NCBI GenBank assembly: GCA_900553265.1
Contig: USDD01000025.1
Location: forward strand, 1-29,692
Source: an uncultured Eubacteriales bacterium
GTDB lineage: Bacteria; Bacillota; Clostridia; Christensenellales; Aristaeellaceae
Direction of reading: 5' to 3'
Length of the DNA stretch: 29,692 bases
Made by a program: the position numbers and the translations under genes. Position 1 is the first letter of the stretch. Each line of letters starts with the position of its first letter. Under the pieces are notes generated by a model. The model saw only the letters and a program-made list of their open reading frames with translations, ran no database searches and was not told where the DNA came from. Below, piece by piece: positions 1 to 8,088 of the stretch.

Positions 1-280
1 CGATGATCGTCCCCATGGCGAGCGCCGTTTCGACGACAAGCCCCACGGTGAGCGCCGCTTCGACGACGACAAGCCCCACGGTGAGCGCCGCTTCGACGAC
101 GACCGCCCCGCGAAGCGCGATTTCCGCCGCGATGACCGCTCCCATGACGAGCGTCGCTTCGATGACAAGCCTCACGGCGAACGCAGATTTGACGACGACC
201 GCCCGGCCAAGCGCGACTTCCACCACGATGATCGTCCCCATGGCGAGCGCCGTTTCGACGACAAGCCCCACGGTGAGCGC
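1..280 (+). repeat. 55-bp perfect direct repeat inside the RsmB repeat tract
   Basis: Bases 1-55 and 226-280 are identical. The offset is 225 bp, exactly 75 codons, so recombination between them would keep the reading frame. Shorter degenerate copies of the same unit fill the sequence up to about 400. The left copy may extend past the window edge. Confidence 0.9.
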
Positions 281-1804
281 AGATTCGACGGCGACCGCCC
301 GACCAAGCGCGACGACCGCCCCCATGGCGAGCGCCGTTTCGACGGCAAGCCCCGCGAAGACCGCAGATTCGGCGATGCTCCCCATGGCGAGCATCGCCCG
401 GAGGCCCGGCTCTTCGGCGCGCCGCGCGGGGATCGCATGCGCCGCCCGAATCGCCCCGCGCCGCAGAAGAGCGCGCGCGACGTGGCGCTGAAGGCGCTGG
501 GCGACGTGGTGGGCAACGGCGCGTATGCCGCGCAGGCGCTGGATCGCGCGCTGAGCGAGGCGAAGCTCTCGGACGAGGATCGCCGGCTGGCGGCGAGCCT
601 GTTTTATTTCGCCATCGAAAACCGCCTTCAAATCGAGTGGGCGCTGGGCAAGCTGCTCCAGACGCGCCCTGAGCCGATGGTGGCCGACATTCTGCACATC
701 GCGGCGGCGCAGATTCTGTTCATGGATCGCATTCCCGACCACGCGGCGGTGGACGAGGCCGTCAAACAGACCCGCGCCGCGGGCCGCGACGGCCTGAGCG
801 GCATGGTCAACGGCGTGCTGCGCGGACTGATTCGCCTGCGCGACGAGGAGGGGCTCGCGCTGCCCGGCCGCGACGAGCAGCCGGAGGAATACCTCTCGCT
901 GAAATACTCGCTGGCGCTGCCGGCGGTAAAGCGGCTGATCGCCGCCTACGGCGTGGACGAGGCCGAGCGCATCGCCGCTTTCGCTCCCGCTGAGCGCACG
1001 CAGACCGTGCGCCCCAACGCCGAGCGCCTGACCGACGCGCAGTTCGAGGCCATGCTCGACAAAGAGGGCCTCGCCTGGAAGCACGGAACCGCCGCCCACG
1101 CCTACGTCCTCAGCGGCGCGGGCGACCTGTCCCGGCTGGACGGCTATCGCGCCGGGCTGTTCTCCATTCAGGGCGAAAGCTCCATGCTGGCGGCACAGGC
1201 CGTGGAGGCCCGCCCCGGCATGCAGCTGCTGGACGCGTGCGCCGCGCCCGGCGGCAAGACCTGCCTGATGGCCGAGCAGATGGGCACCTCGGGTCGCGTA
1301 TACGCCTGGGACGTGTATCCCCATCGCGTGGAGCTGATCCGCGCGGCGGCCCGGCGGCTTTCGCTGGAAAACGTCCGCCCCGCCGTGCACGACGCGCGCA
1401 AGGGGCAGCCCTCGCTGGAGCTGGCCATGGACGCGGTGCTGGTGGACGCGCCCTGCTCCGGTCTGGGCGTGATTCAGGACAAGCCCGACATCAAATATCG
1501 CCTGAAGGAGGAGGACTTCGAGTCCATTCTCCCGCTTCAGAGGGAAATTCTGGAAAACTGCTCCCATTTCGTCCGGGTGGGCAGTCGTCTGGTCTATTCC
1601 ACCTGCACGATTCTGCCCGAGGAAAACGAGGCGCAGGTCAGCGCCTTCCTGAGCCGCCATCCGGAGTTTGAGCCGGACACGGACGACAGCTGGCTGCCCG
1701 AGGCGCTGCGCGGCAAATCCGCGGACGGCATGCTGACCATTCTCCCCCACCGCGACGGCATGGCGGGCTTCTTCATCGCCCGGATGCGCAGGAGGTCAAT
1801 GTGA
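2..1804 (+). CDS. rsmB: 16S rRNA (cytosine-967-C5)-methyltransferase RsmB, 5'-partial, with repeat-rich N-terminal extension
   Basis: RsmB/Sun methylates C967 of 16S rRNA using S-adenosylmethionine. The first in-frame ATG is at 437 and would give a complete 455-residue protein, the normal family length. From there one sees a NusB-like RNA-binding region (about residues 10-130), the SAM loop LDACAAPGGKT, motif IV VDAPCSGLG with its Cys codon at 1454, and motif VI STCTILPEENE with the catalytic-type Cys codon at 1604. Upstream, the same frame stays open for 145 codons to the window edge, encoding about ten copies of a PHGERRFDD-like unit. Copy differences are mostly synonymous in this frame (CAT/CAC, GGC/GGT, CGC/CGT/AGA, TTC/TTT), so I include the extension. 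Translation from 437 cannot be excluded, since a weak GGGG precedes it. The gene leads an operon; its TGA overlaps the rlmN ATG by one base. Confidence 0.9.
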   Translation, partial: DDRPHGERRFDDKPHGERRFDDDKPHGERRFDDDRPAKRDFRRDDRSHDERRFDDKPHGERRFDDDRPAKRDFHHDDRPHGERRFDDKPHGERRFDGDRPTKRDDRPHGERRFDGKPREDRRFGDAPHGEHRPEARLFGAPRGDRMRRPNRPAPQKSARDVALKALGDVVGNGAYAAQALDRALSEAKLSDEDRRLAASLFYFAIENRLQIEWALGKLLQTRPEPMVADILHIAAAQILFMDRIPDHAAVDEAVKQTRAAGRDGLSGMVNGVLRGLIRLRDEEGLALPGRDEQPEEYLSLKYSLALPAVKRLIAAYGVDEAERIAAFAPAERTQTVRPNAERLTDAQFEAMLDKEGLAWKHGTAAHAYVLSGAGDLSRLDGYRAGLFSIQGESSMLAAQAVEARPGMQLLDACAAPGGKTCLMAEQMGTSGRVYAWDVYPHRVELIRAAARRLSLENVRPAVHDARKGQPSLELAMDAVLVDAPCSGLGVIQDKPDIKYRLKEEDFESILPLQREILENCSHFVRVGSRLVYSTCTILPEENEAQVSAFLSRHPEFEPDTDDSWLPEALRGKSADGMLTILPHRDGMAGFFIARMRRRSM

Positions 1805-2862
1805 TGGAAAAGCGTCAGCTTCTGTCCATGACCTGTGAGGAGCTGGAGAGCTTCGTCACCGGCGAGCTGGGCGAGAGCAGATTCCGCGCCAGACAGATTT
1901 CCGAATGGCTGGTTCGCGGCGCGGACGTCGACGGCATGACGAACCTCTCGGCCAAGCTGCGCCAGCGCCTCAGAGAGCTGGCCGTGGCCAATCCCATCCG
2001 CATCCTCGAATCCTATCGCTCGAAGATCGACGACACGGAGAAATTTCTCTACGCGCTGGACGACGGCAATCTCATCGAGGGCGTGGTCATGCGCTATCAC
2101 TACGGCGACACGCTCTGCGTCTCCACGCAGGTGGGCTGCCGCATGGGCTGCGCCTTCTGCGCGTCCACGCTGGACGGCCGCGTGCGCGACCTGACGGCGG
2201 GCGAAATTCTCGGCCAGGTCGTCGCCGCCAACGGGCACATTCAGGCCCAGGATCCCCAGCGCCGCGTGCACAACATTGTGCTCATGGGCTCGGGCGAGCC
2301 GCTGGACAACTACGACAACGTGGTGCGCTTTCTGCGCCTGGTGAACGACCCGAAGGGGCTGAACATCTCGCTGCGCAACGTCTCGCTGTCCACCTGCGGA
2401 CTGGTGCGGCGGATGTACGACTTCGCCGCGGAGGGCCTGCCGGTGACGCTGTCGCTGTCGCTGCACGCGCCCAACGACGAGATCCGCCGCCGGATCATGC
2501 CCGTGGCCAACGCCTATCCCATCAGCGAGGTGCTGGACGCGTGCCGATACTATGTAGAAAAGACCGGCCGGCGCGTGATCTTCGAATACGCGCTGATTAA
2601 AAACGTCAACTGCGACGTAAGCTGCGCCGACGAGCTGGCGCGCCGACTGAGAGGACTGCAATGCCACGTGAATCTGATTCCGCTGAACGACGTGAAAGAG
2701 CGCAATCTGGAAGCGCCATCCCGGCAGGAGGTGGCCGCGTTTCAGAAGCGGCTGGAGCTGAAGAACATCTCGGCGACGGTGCGCCGCGAAATGGGCGCAG
2801 ATATCGACGGAGCCTGCGGACAGCTCCGCCGAAAGGCGCTGCAGAACGGCGTCCGCGGTTAA
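1804..2862 (+). CDS. rlmN: 23S rRNA A2503 C2-methyltransferase / tRNA A37 methyltransferase RlmN
   Basis: This is a radical-SAM methyltransferase that methylates C2 of A2503 in 23S rRNA and, in some bacteria, A37 of tRNAs. The 352-residue product has the family length. Visible motifs are the 4Fe-4S cluster motif CRMGCAFC, the GSGEPLDNY segment, STCG, and the C-terminal RREMGADIDGACGQLR, which carries the Cys that forms the transient methyl adduct. AGGAGG at 1790-1795 sits 8 bases before ATG 1804. A GTG at 1801 is an alternative start two residues... one codon earlier but is closer to the Shine-Dalgarno. The ATG overlaps the rsmB stop (TGATG), which suggests translational coupling. The gene is intact; the RlmN identity is favoured over the Cfr resistance relative by its housekeeping operon position. 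Confidence 0.95.
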   Translation: MEKRQLLSMTCEELESFVTGELGESRFRARQISEWLVRGADVDGMTNLSAKLRQRLRELAVANPIRILESYRSKIDDTEKFLYALDDGNLIEGVVMRYHYGDTLCVSTQVGCRMGCAFCASTLDGRVRDLTAGEILGQVVAANGHIQAQDPQRRVHNIVLMGSGEPLDNYDNVVRFLRLVNDPKGLNISLRNVSLSTCGLVRRMYDFAAEGLPVTLSLSLHAPNDEIRRRIMPVANAYPISEVLDACRYYVEKTGRRVIFEYALIKNVNCDVSCADELARRLRGLQCHVNLIPLNDVKERNLEAPSRQEVAAFQKRLELKNISATVRREMGADIDGACGQLRRKALQNGVRG

Positions 2863-2903
2863 ACTCGCTCATTCGATACCAACGGCCATGGAGGGAAAAA
2901 CGC

Positions 2904-3626
2904 ATGAGAGTCTACGCCTGTTCCGACGTGGGTAAGGTTCGCCCGATCAACGAAGACAGCTACTATCTCCCCCAGCAGGGAGAGCGCTTCTGCGCGGTAG
3001 CCGACGGCATGGGCGGACATAATGCAGGCGAGATCGCCAGCGCGCTGGCCATTTCCACCTTCTCCGAGTTCATGCGCGGCGCGCGCAGGCTGGGCTCCGC
3101 GGCCATTCACGAAGCGGTGCTCCGCGCCAATCAGGCCGTCTATCTGGAGTCCATGCGCGACGACCGCAAGAGCGGCATGGGCACCACCTTCACCGGCCTT
3201 TGCTCCGACAAAAAGGCGCTCTACATCGCCCACGTGGGCGACAGCCGCGCCTATCTGGTGCGCAACGGCGCGATCATGCGCGTGACGATGGATCACACGC
3301 TGGTAGAGGAAATGGTGATGCAGGGACTCATCACCGTGCGCGAGGCCAAGACCCATCCCAAGCGCAATTACATCACCCGCGCGCTGGGCACGTCTCAGAC
3401 GGTGGACGTGGATCTGATTCAGCTGGACTGCCGCCCCGGCGACGCGCTGCTGCTGTGCACCGACGGGCTGTCCAACTGCGTGGACGAGCGGAAGATGCTG
3501 GAGGCGATGACCTCCGGTCAGGACGGAGAGAGCATCGTCCACGCGCTGGTGCAGGCCGCGCTGGACGCGGGCGGACACGACAACATCACGGCCATGGCGG
3601 TCTTCACCGAGGAGGATCGCCGATGA
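2904..3626 (+). CDS. stp: PP2C-family Ser/Thr protein phosphatase (Stp/PrpC)
   Basis: This metal-dependent (Mn/Mg) protein phosphatase reverses phosphorylation by the PASTA kinase encoded next to it. The 240-residue protein has the typical bacterial PP2C motifs: INEDSYYL near residue 15, ADGMGGHNAG with the metal-binding Asp, the HVGDSRAYL segment, CTDGLSN and GGHDNITA near the C terminus. The frame is open further upstream into rlmN, but GGAGGG at 2890-2895 lies 8 bases before ATG 2904, and homology begins exactly there. The TGA overlaps the prkC ATG in an ATGA arrangement, so phosphatase and kinase are translationally coupled. Other names used for orthologues are prpC and pppL. Confidence 0.94.
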   Translation: MRVYACSDVGKVRPINEDSYYLPQQGERFCAVADGMGGHNAGEIASALAISTFSEFMRGARRLGSAAIHEAVLRANQAVYLESMRDDRKSGMGTTFTGLCSDKKALYIAHVGDSRAYLVRNGAIMRVTMDHTLVEEMVMQGLITVREAKTHPKRNYITRALGTSQTVDVDLIQLDCRPGDALLLCTDGLSNCVDERKMLEAMTSGQDGESIVHALVQAALDAGGHDNITAMAVFTEEDRR

Positions 3627-5455
3627 TCGGCCGCACGCTCTCGGACCGATACGTCGTCGAAGCCGTCGTTGGAACCGGCGGCATGGCGGTGGTCTATCGG
3701 GCCTACGACAAAATTCGAAAACGAACTGTGGCCATCAAGGTGCTCCGGCCGGAGTACGAATCCGATGAGGAGTTCGTGCGCCGGTTCAGCCGCGAAGCCG
3801 AGGCGGCCAGCAAGGTCTCTCACGAGAACATCGTGAACATGCTGGACGTGGGTATCGACGGCGAGGTGCGCTACATCGTCATGGAGTTCGTGGACGGTCA
3901 GACGCTCAAGGAGCTGATCCGGGAAAAAGGCCGCATCCCGCCGGATCAGGCGCTGCGCATGACCATCCGCATCCTCGCCGCGGTGGATCACGCCCATCGA
4001 AACGGCATCGTCCATCGCGACATCAAGCCCCAGAACATCCTCGTGGACCGGCAGGGCCGCGTGAAGGTGGCCGATTTCGGCATCGCGCGGCTGAAAACCG
4101 AGCAGAAGACGCAGCTGGACGAAAACGGCGCGTCGGCGCTGGGCAGCGTCCACTACTTCTCCCCCGAGCAGGCCCGCGGCGAGGTCGCCGACGAGAAGAG
4201 CGATCTGTATTCCGTGGGCGTGGTCATGTACGAGATGCTCACCGGCCACGTGCCCTTCGACGGCGAGACGTCGGTCTCCGTGGCGCTCAAGCACGTCAGC
4301 GAAGCGCCCAAATCCATGCGCCTGTTTCAGGGCGGCATCTCCAAGGCGCTGGACGAGGTGGTCATGCGCGCGCTGAGCAAGGACGCGTCCCAGCGCTATC
4401 AGACCGCCGCGGAAATGGCCGCTGATCTACGCAAGACCGTAACCCATCCCCGGGGCGGCTTCGTGAAATATCCGCTGAACCCTGAGGAGCAGGAGCGGCA
4501 GCGGGAGGCCCGGCGGCGCAGGCGCCAGAAGCTCCGCCGCCGCTGGATGATCACCGGACTGGTGGTCGTTGTTCTTGCAGCCATCGTCGCACTGCTGGGA
4601 GCAGGCTGGTATTACTTGTTCTTCCGCAACCGCGTTCAGGTGCCCTACCTCATCGGTGAGCAGCAGCAGACCGCGCTGGAAACGCTCGAACAGGCGGAAC
4701 TCCCGGCCACCATCGAGCGCGCCTACAGTGAGGATTACGAGGCGGGCATGGTGCTGGCGCAGTCGCGAAAGCCCGGCGAGCGCATTCGCAGGGGCTCCAG
4801 CGTGACGCTGGTGGTCAGCGCCGGAACCCAGTGGTACGAGCTTGAAAATCTGACGGGCCGATACGAAGCGGACGCACTGGACTGGCTCGCCGTTCAGGGC
4901 GCGGCGGATGTGGCCGTGGAATATGTGCAGGACGAAGCGCCAGTGGGCGAGGTCGTCGCCCAGTCGCTGGAGCCGGGTACCCAGAGCAAGGACGCGCCGC
5001 TGACGCTGACGGTGAGCGGCCGCACGGTACTGATGCCTCCGCTGACGGGACTGACGCTGGAGGGCGCGACGGCGCTGCTCCAGTCCGAGGGACTGGTGCT
5101 GGGCGAGGTCACCGAGGGCGAATCTCCCGACGCGCCGGCGCACACGGTCATCGCCCAGAACATCGCCCCCAATTCCCAGGTGCTGGCGGGAACGGCCATC
5201 GACCTGACGCTCTGCGCCGGCCGCGAGACGATCTATCGGCCGGACTGCGAGTTCACCGTGATGGTTCCTCTGGACAATCTGGAGGTGGTCGTCACCGTGA
5301 CCGCCCCCTCGGGCACGGAGACCATCGTCTTTTCCCAGAAGCTGCCCGCCGGGGCCCACGCTGTATCCCTCTCCAGCGCGGAGCCAGGCGAGCATACGGT
5401 TCGGGTCTATCTGGACGGCGTGCTGATGGACACGACGCAGATTGTATTTTCATAA
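3623..5455 (+). CDS. prkC: membrane Ser/Thr protein kinase with PASTA domains (PrkC/StkP type)
   Basis: This kinase senses peptidoglycan fragments and phosphorylates cell division, wall and translation proteins. The 610-residue protein starts with a Hanks-type kinase domain (about 1-270): glycine loop GTGGMAVV at 17-24, ATP-binding Lys in VAIK at 36-39, catalytic loop HRDIKPQN at 131-138, and DFG at 151-153. A basic juxtamembrane stretch (about 290-307) precedes one membrane segment (about 309-334). Outside the cell lie three PASTA repeats (about 337-400, 402-467, 468-533), then a beta-rich tail of about 75 residues that resembles an Ig-like domain and is not a standard PASTA. GGAGG at 3611-3615 supports the ATG start, which overlaps the stp stop by four bases. 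Confidence 0.95.
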   Translation: MIGRTLSDRYVVEAVVGTGGMAVVYRAYDKIRKRTVAIKVLRPEYESDEEFVRRFSREAEAASKVSHENIVNMLDVGIDGEVRYIVMEFVDGQTLKELIREKGRIPPDQALRMTIRILAAVDHAHRNGIVHRDIKPQNILVDRQGRVKVADFGIARLKTEQKTQLDENGASALGSVHYFSPEQARGEVADEKSDLYSVGVVMYEMLTGHVPFDGETSVSVALKHVSEAPKSMRLFQGGISKALDEVVMRALSKDASQRYQTAAEMAADLRKTVTHPRGGFVKYPLNPEEQERQREARRRRRQKLRRRWMITGLVVVVLAAIVALLGAGWYYLFFRNRVQVPYLIGEQQQTALETLEQAELPATIERAYSEDYEAGMVLAQSRKPGERIRRGSSVTLVVSAGTQWYELENLTGRYEADALDWLAVQGAADVAVEYVQDEAPVGEVVAQSLEPGTQSKDAPLTLTVSGRTVLMPPLTGLTLEGATALLQSEGLVLGEVTEGESPDAPAHTVIAQNIAPNSQVLAGTAIDLTLCAGRETIYRPDCEFTVMVPLDNLEVVVTVTAPSGTETIVFSQKLPAGAHAVSLSSAEPGEHTVRVYLDGVLMDTTQIVFS

Positions 5456-5473
5456 CCGTTCGGAGGCGATTGC

Positions 5474-6352
5474 TTGCAGGGAACCATTTTGCGCGGAATC
5501 GGCGGCTTCTATTACGCCATGGACGACGACGGAACGATCCACACGCTGCGCGCGCAGGGAAAAATCCGCCGGGAACGGCTCAAGCCGAAGGTGGGCGATC
5601 GAGTGGAGCTGACCCCCGGCGAGGGCGAGGAACACGGCTGGATCCATCAGATTCTGCCCCGGCGCAACGAACTGGCGCGCCCGCCGGTGGCCAACATCGA
5701 CCGCATCGTCGTGGTAGTCGCCGTGGCTACGCCCGACCCCGACCTGACGCTGGCCGACCGGATGCTCATCAACGCCCGCCGCGCGGGAATTGAGGCCATG
5801 CTGGTGGTCAACAAATCCGACCTGAATCCAGAAACGGCCGCAGACATCGTGAATCAGTATCGCGGCGCAGACGTGTCGCCCATGGCCATCTCGGCAAGCA
5901 CGGGCGAAGGGCTGGACGCGCTGCGGCAGGCGCTTCGCGGCAAGATCCACGCCCTGTCCGGCCAGTCCGGCGCGGGCAAGTCCACGCTCGTCAACGCGCT
6001 GTACGGCCTGAGCGCCGAAACCGGTGACCTGTCCCGGAAGATCGAGCGCGGCAAAAACACCACGCGCCACTGCGAGCTGATTCCTGTTCCGGACGGCGGG
6101 ATGGTGCTGGACACGCCGGGCTTCAGCCTGCTGGAGACGGACGTGTTCGACCCCGTGGAGCTGAAGGAGAGCTACCCGGAGTTCGCCGAATATGAAGGTC
6201 AGTGCTTCTTTCAGCCCTGCTATCATGCCACGGAGCCCCGATGCGCCGTGCGCGAGGCCGTGACCGAAGGAAAAATCGACGCGCAGCGCCACGAGCGCTA
6301 TGCCGCGCTGCTGAACGAAATGAAACAACGATGGAGGGAACGCTATGATTAA
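5474..6352 (+). CDS. rsgA: small ribosomal subunit biogenesis GTPase RsgA (YjeQ/CpgA)
   Basis: RsgA is a circularly permuted GTPase that checks late 30S subunit maturation. The 292-residue protein shows an N-terminal OB-like region, then the GTPase motifs in permuted order: G4 NKSD at 113-116, G5-like ISAS, G1 GQSGAGKS at 163-170, and G3 DTPG near 213. It ends in a Cys/His zinc-binding region (GQCFFQPCYH...RCAV). The start is TTG at 5474, supported by CGGAGG at 5461-5466. In Firmicutes rsgA commonly follows prkC, as here. The stop overlaps the rpe start by eight bases. Confidence 0.95.
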   Translation: MQGTILRGIGGFYYAMDDDGTIHTLRAQGKIRRERLKPKVGDRVELTPGEGEEHGWIHQILPRRNELARPPVANIDRIVVVVAVATPDPDLTLADRMLINARRAGIEAMLVVNKSDLNPETAADIVNQYRGADVSPMAISASTGEGLDALRQALRGKIHALSGQSGAGKSTLVNALYGLSAETGDLSRKIERGKNTTRHCELIPVPDGGMVLDTPGFSLLETDVFDPVELKESYPEFAEYEGQCFFQPCYHATEPRCAVREAVTEGKIDAQRHERYAALLNEMKQRWRERYD

Positions 6353-7001
6353 GATCGCACCGTCGCTGCTGGCGGCGGACTTCGGACGCATTCACGACGA
6401 GATCGAGCGCATGGCCGCGGCCGGCGCGGATTATCTGCACTTCGACGTGATGGACGGCTGCTTCGTGCCGAACATCTCCTTCGGCTTCCCGGTGCTGAAG
6501 GCGGCGGCCCAGTGCTCGCTGCCGGTGGACGCGCATCTGATGATCGACCACCCCGAGCAGTACATCGACCAGTTCGCCGCCGGCGGCGCGAGGATCATCA
6601 CCGTGCACGCCGAAGCCACGAACCATCTCCATCGCGCGCTCCAGCAGATTCGCGCGGCGGGCTGTCTGGCCGGCGTGGCACTGAATCCCGGCACCTCGCC
6701 GGAATGCCTGCGCTACGTCATGGGCGATTTCGATCTGGCATTGGTCATGACGGTGAACCCCGGCTTCGGCGGACAGAAGATGATCCGCTCGTCGGTGGAG
6801 AAGATCGCCGAAATTCGCGAAATGCTGGACAGGGCCGGCTGCGACGCGATCATCGAGGTGGACGGCGGCGTGAACGAGCAGACCGCGCCCATGCTCCTCG
6901 AGCGCGGCGCGACCATGCTCGTCGCCGGCAGCGCCCTCTATGGCGCGCCCGACGCAAAGGCGTTCATCGATCATGTAAAGGCCATGGGCGCGGAGAAATA
7001 A
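6345..7001 (+). CDS. rpe: ribulose-phosphate 3-epimerase
   Basis: Rpe interconverts ribulose-5-phosphate and xylulose-5-phosphate in the pentose phosphate pathway. The 218-residue TIM-barrel protein has the family length and signatures: KIAPSLLAADF at the N terminus, the metal-binding HFDVMDGCFVPN, HLMI, MTVNPGFGGQ, and the EVDGGVN phosphate-binding strand near the C terminus. GGAGGG lies a few bases before ATG 6345, which is inside the end of rsgA. It is the last gene of the rsmB operon; a strong terminator follows at 7191-7235. Confidence 0.95.
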   Translation: MIKIAPSLLAADFGRIHDEIERMAAAGADYLHFDVMDGCFVPNISFGFPVLKAAAQCSLPVDAHLMIDHPEQYIDQFAAGGARIITVHAEATNHLHRALQQIRAAGCLAGVALNPGTSPECLRYVMGDFDLALVMTVNPGFGGQKMIRSSVEKIAEIREMLDRAGCDAIIEVDGGVNEQTAPMLLERGATMLVAGSALYGAPDAKAFIDHVKAMGAEK

Positions 7002-7048
7002 CTCCCCATTCAAGCGGCAGGGTGTTGAGAAACGCTGCAAGACAAGGA

Positions 7049-7164
7049 AACGCGGACTGCAAAAGAGTGCGCATACGTAGACGTATGCAACCGATTTTGC
7101 AGTCCGCGTTGACAAAGCAAGCAGAAATTTCAGCTTCGTCAGAAGCTGTTCAGGAAATTTCTGC
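7049..7164. repeat. composite palindromic intergenic element (two nested hairpins)
   Basis: Arms AACGCGGACTGCAAAA (7049-7064) and TTTTGCAGTCCGCGTT (7095-7110) are perfect 16-bp inverted repeats. Nested inside is GCATACGT-AG-ACGTATGC (7071-7088). Directly downstream a second hairpin pairs 7121-7131 with 7154-7164 (11 bp) and 7132-7137 with 7142-7147 (6 bp). The element sits between the rpe stop and its terminator, in a non-coding gap. No second copy was seen in this window. It looks like a REP/MITE-type dispersed repeat or a structured 3' UTR. Confidence 0.7.
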
Positions 7165-7190
7165 GGTTGCGGCGCTTATCAGCGGTCTGA

Positions 7191-7235
7191 CAGGGCGAAC
7201 CGACCGGTTTTCCGGCGGTTCGCCCTGTTTTTTTT
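7191..7235 (+). terminator. rho-independent terminator of the rsmB-rpe operon
   Basis: A 12-bp perfect stem (7191-7202 with 7216-7227) continues into a CCGG-TTTT-CCGG inner stem and is followed by eight T residues at 7228-7235. The T tract is on the plus strand only, so it ends the rpe transcript. The converging minus-strand gene stops at 7242. Confidence 0.95.
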
Positions 7236-7241
7236 AATGGA

Positions 7242-8066
7242 TTAACCGTTCGCGCGCAGCAGGTTTTCCAGCAGCTTTTTCGCCGCGAGGACGTCCTGAA
7301 TCTGCTTTTCTCCTTCGATTTCGCGCTCAATGGTCAGCGCGCCGTCATAGTTCAGCGCTCTGAGCCTGCAGATGACCTCGGCAAAGTCCACATCGCCCTC
7401 GCCCACGGGCGTCTCCTGACCCAGCTTCCAGCCGTCCGTCGGCCATTTTCCATCCTTGATATGAACGTCGCAGACGTACCTTCCGAGAATTCGAAGCATA
7501 TCCACCGGGTTTGCCTTGCCGTAGAGAATGACGTTCGCCGTGTCCAGATTGATACCCAGATTGTCCGTGCCGATCATCTGCATGGCGCGCAGCAGCGCCA
7601 CCGGCGTCTCCTGACCGGTTTCGAACAGGAATTTCTGCCCGTTGTTCCGGCAATGCTGCGCCACCTCCCGCAGCGCGTCCATCATACCCGCGAACTCCGG
7701 ATCGTGGGGATTTTCGGGAATGAACCCCGCGTGGGTGGCCAGCTGCGTCACGCCCAGCTTCCGGGCGAAGTCGCTTCCCGCCTTCAGCTCGGCGATGCGC
7801 GTATGGCGATAAGCCGCGGGCAACAGTCCCAGCGTGACCGGGCCCTCGGTGAAATTCCAGACCTTCGGGCCGCTCCAGCCCGCCCAGAAGGTGGAGATGC
7901 GCATGCCGTGCTCCCGGCAGGCGCTCCGGATCTCCTCAGCCTTCCCGTCCGTATAGTCCGAGACGTCATAGTGGCTGATTTGGCAGCTGTGAAAGCCCAG
8001 CTCCGCCGCCCGGCGGATTTTTTCAGAAATATCGTTCAGATTTGCCAGAAGAAGTCCAATTTCCAT
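7242..8066 (-). CDS. sugar phosphate isomerase/epimerase-like TIM-barrel protein
   Basis: The 274-residue protein belongs to the xylose-isomerase-like TIM-barrel superfamily (AP endonuclease 2 fold, including IolE/IolI and tagatose/psicose epimerase-type enzymes). The four expected metal ligands are recognisable: Glu in FLFETGQE, Asp in GINLDTAN, His in DVHIKDGKW, and Glu in TIEREIEG. The substrate cannot be told from sequence. The start is well supported: GGAGG lies 5 bases before the ATG at 8066. It stands alone on the minus strand with a decayed AraC-type regulator gene divergent from it, so it was probably once controlled by that regulator in a sugar-use locus. Confidence 0.85.
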   Translation of the reverse strand: MEIGLLLANLNDISEKIRRAAELGFHSCQISHYDVSDYTDGKAEEIRSACREHGMRISTFWAGWSGPKVWNFTEGPVTLGLLPAAYRHTRIAELKAGSDFARKLGVTQLATHAGFIPENPHDPEFAGMMDALREVAQHCRNNGQKFLFETGQETPVALLRAMQMIGTDNLGINLDTANVILYGKANPVDMLRILGRYVCDVHIKDGKWPTDGWKLGQETPVGEGDVDFAEVICRLRALNYDGALTIEREIEGEKQIQDVLAAKKLLENLLRANG

Positions 8067-8088
8067 ATGATCCTCCTGATTTCAATAA

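Noticed and set aside
1..400. Possible CRISPR array
   Set aside because: Repeat units are in-frame codon repeats of variable spacing with no unique spacers.
3..491. 162-residue Ser/Thr-rich frame on the plus strand
   Set aside because: It overlaps the RsmB frame through the repeat tract and into the RsmB domain; copy-to-copy base changes alter its residues but are synonymous in the RsmB frame.
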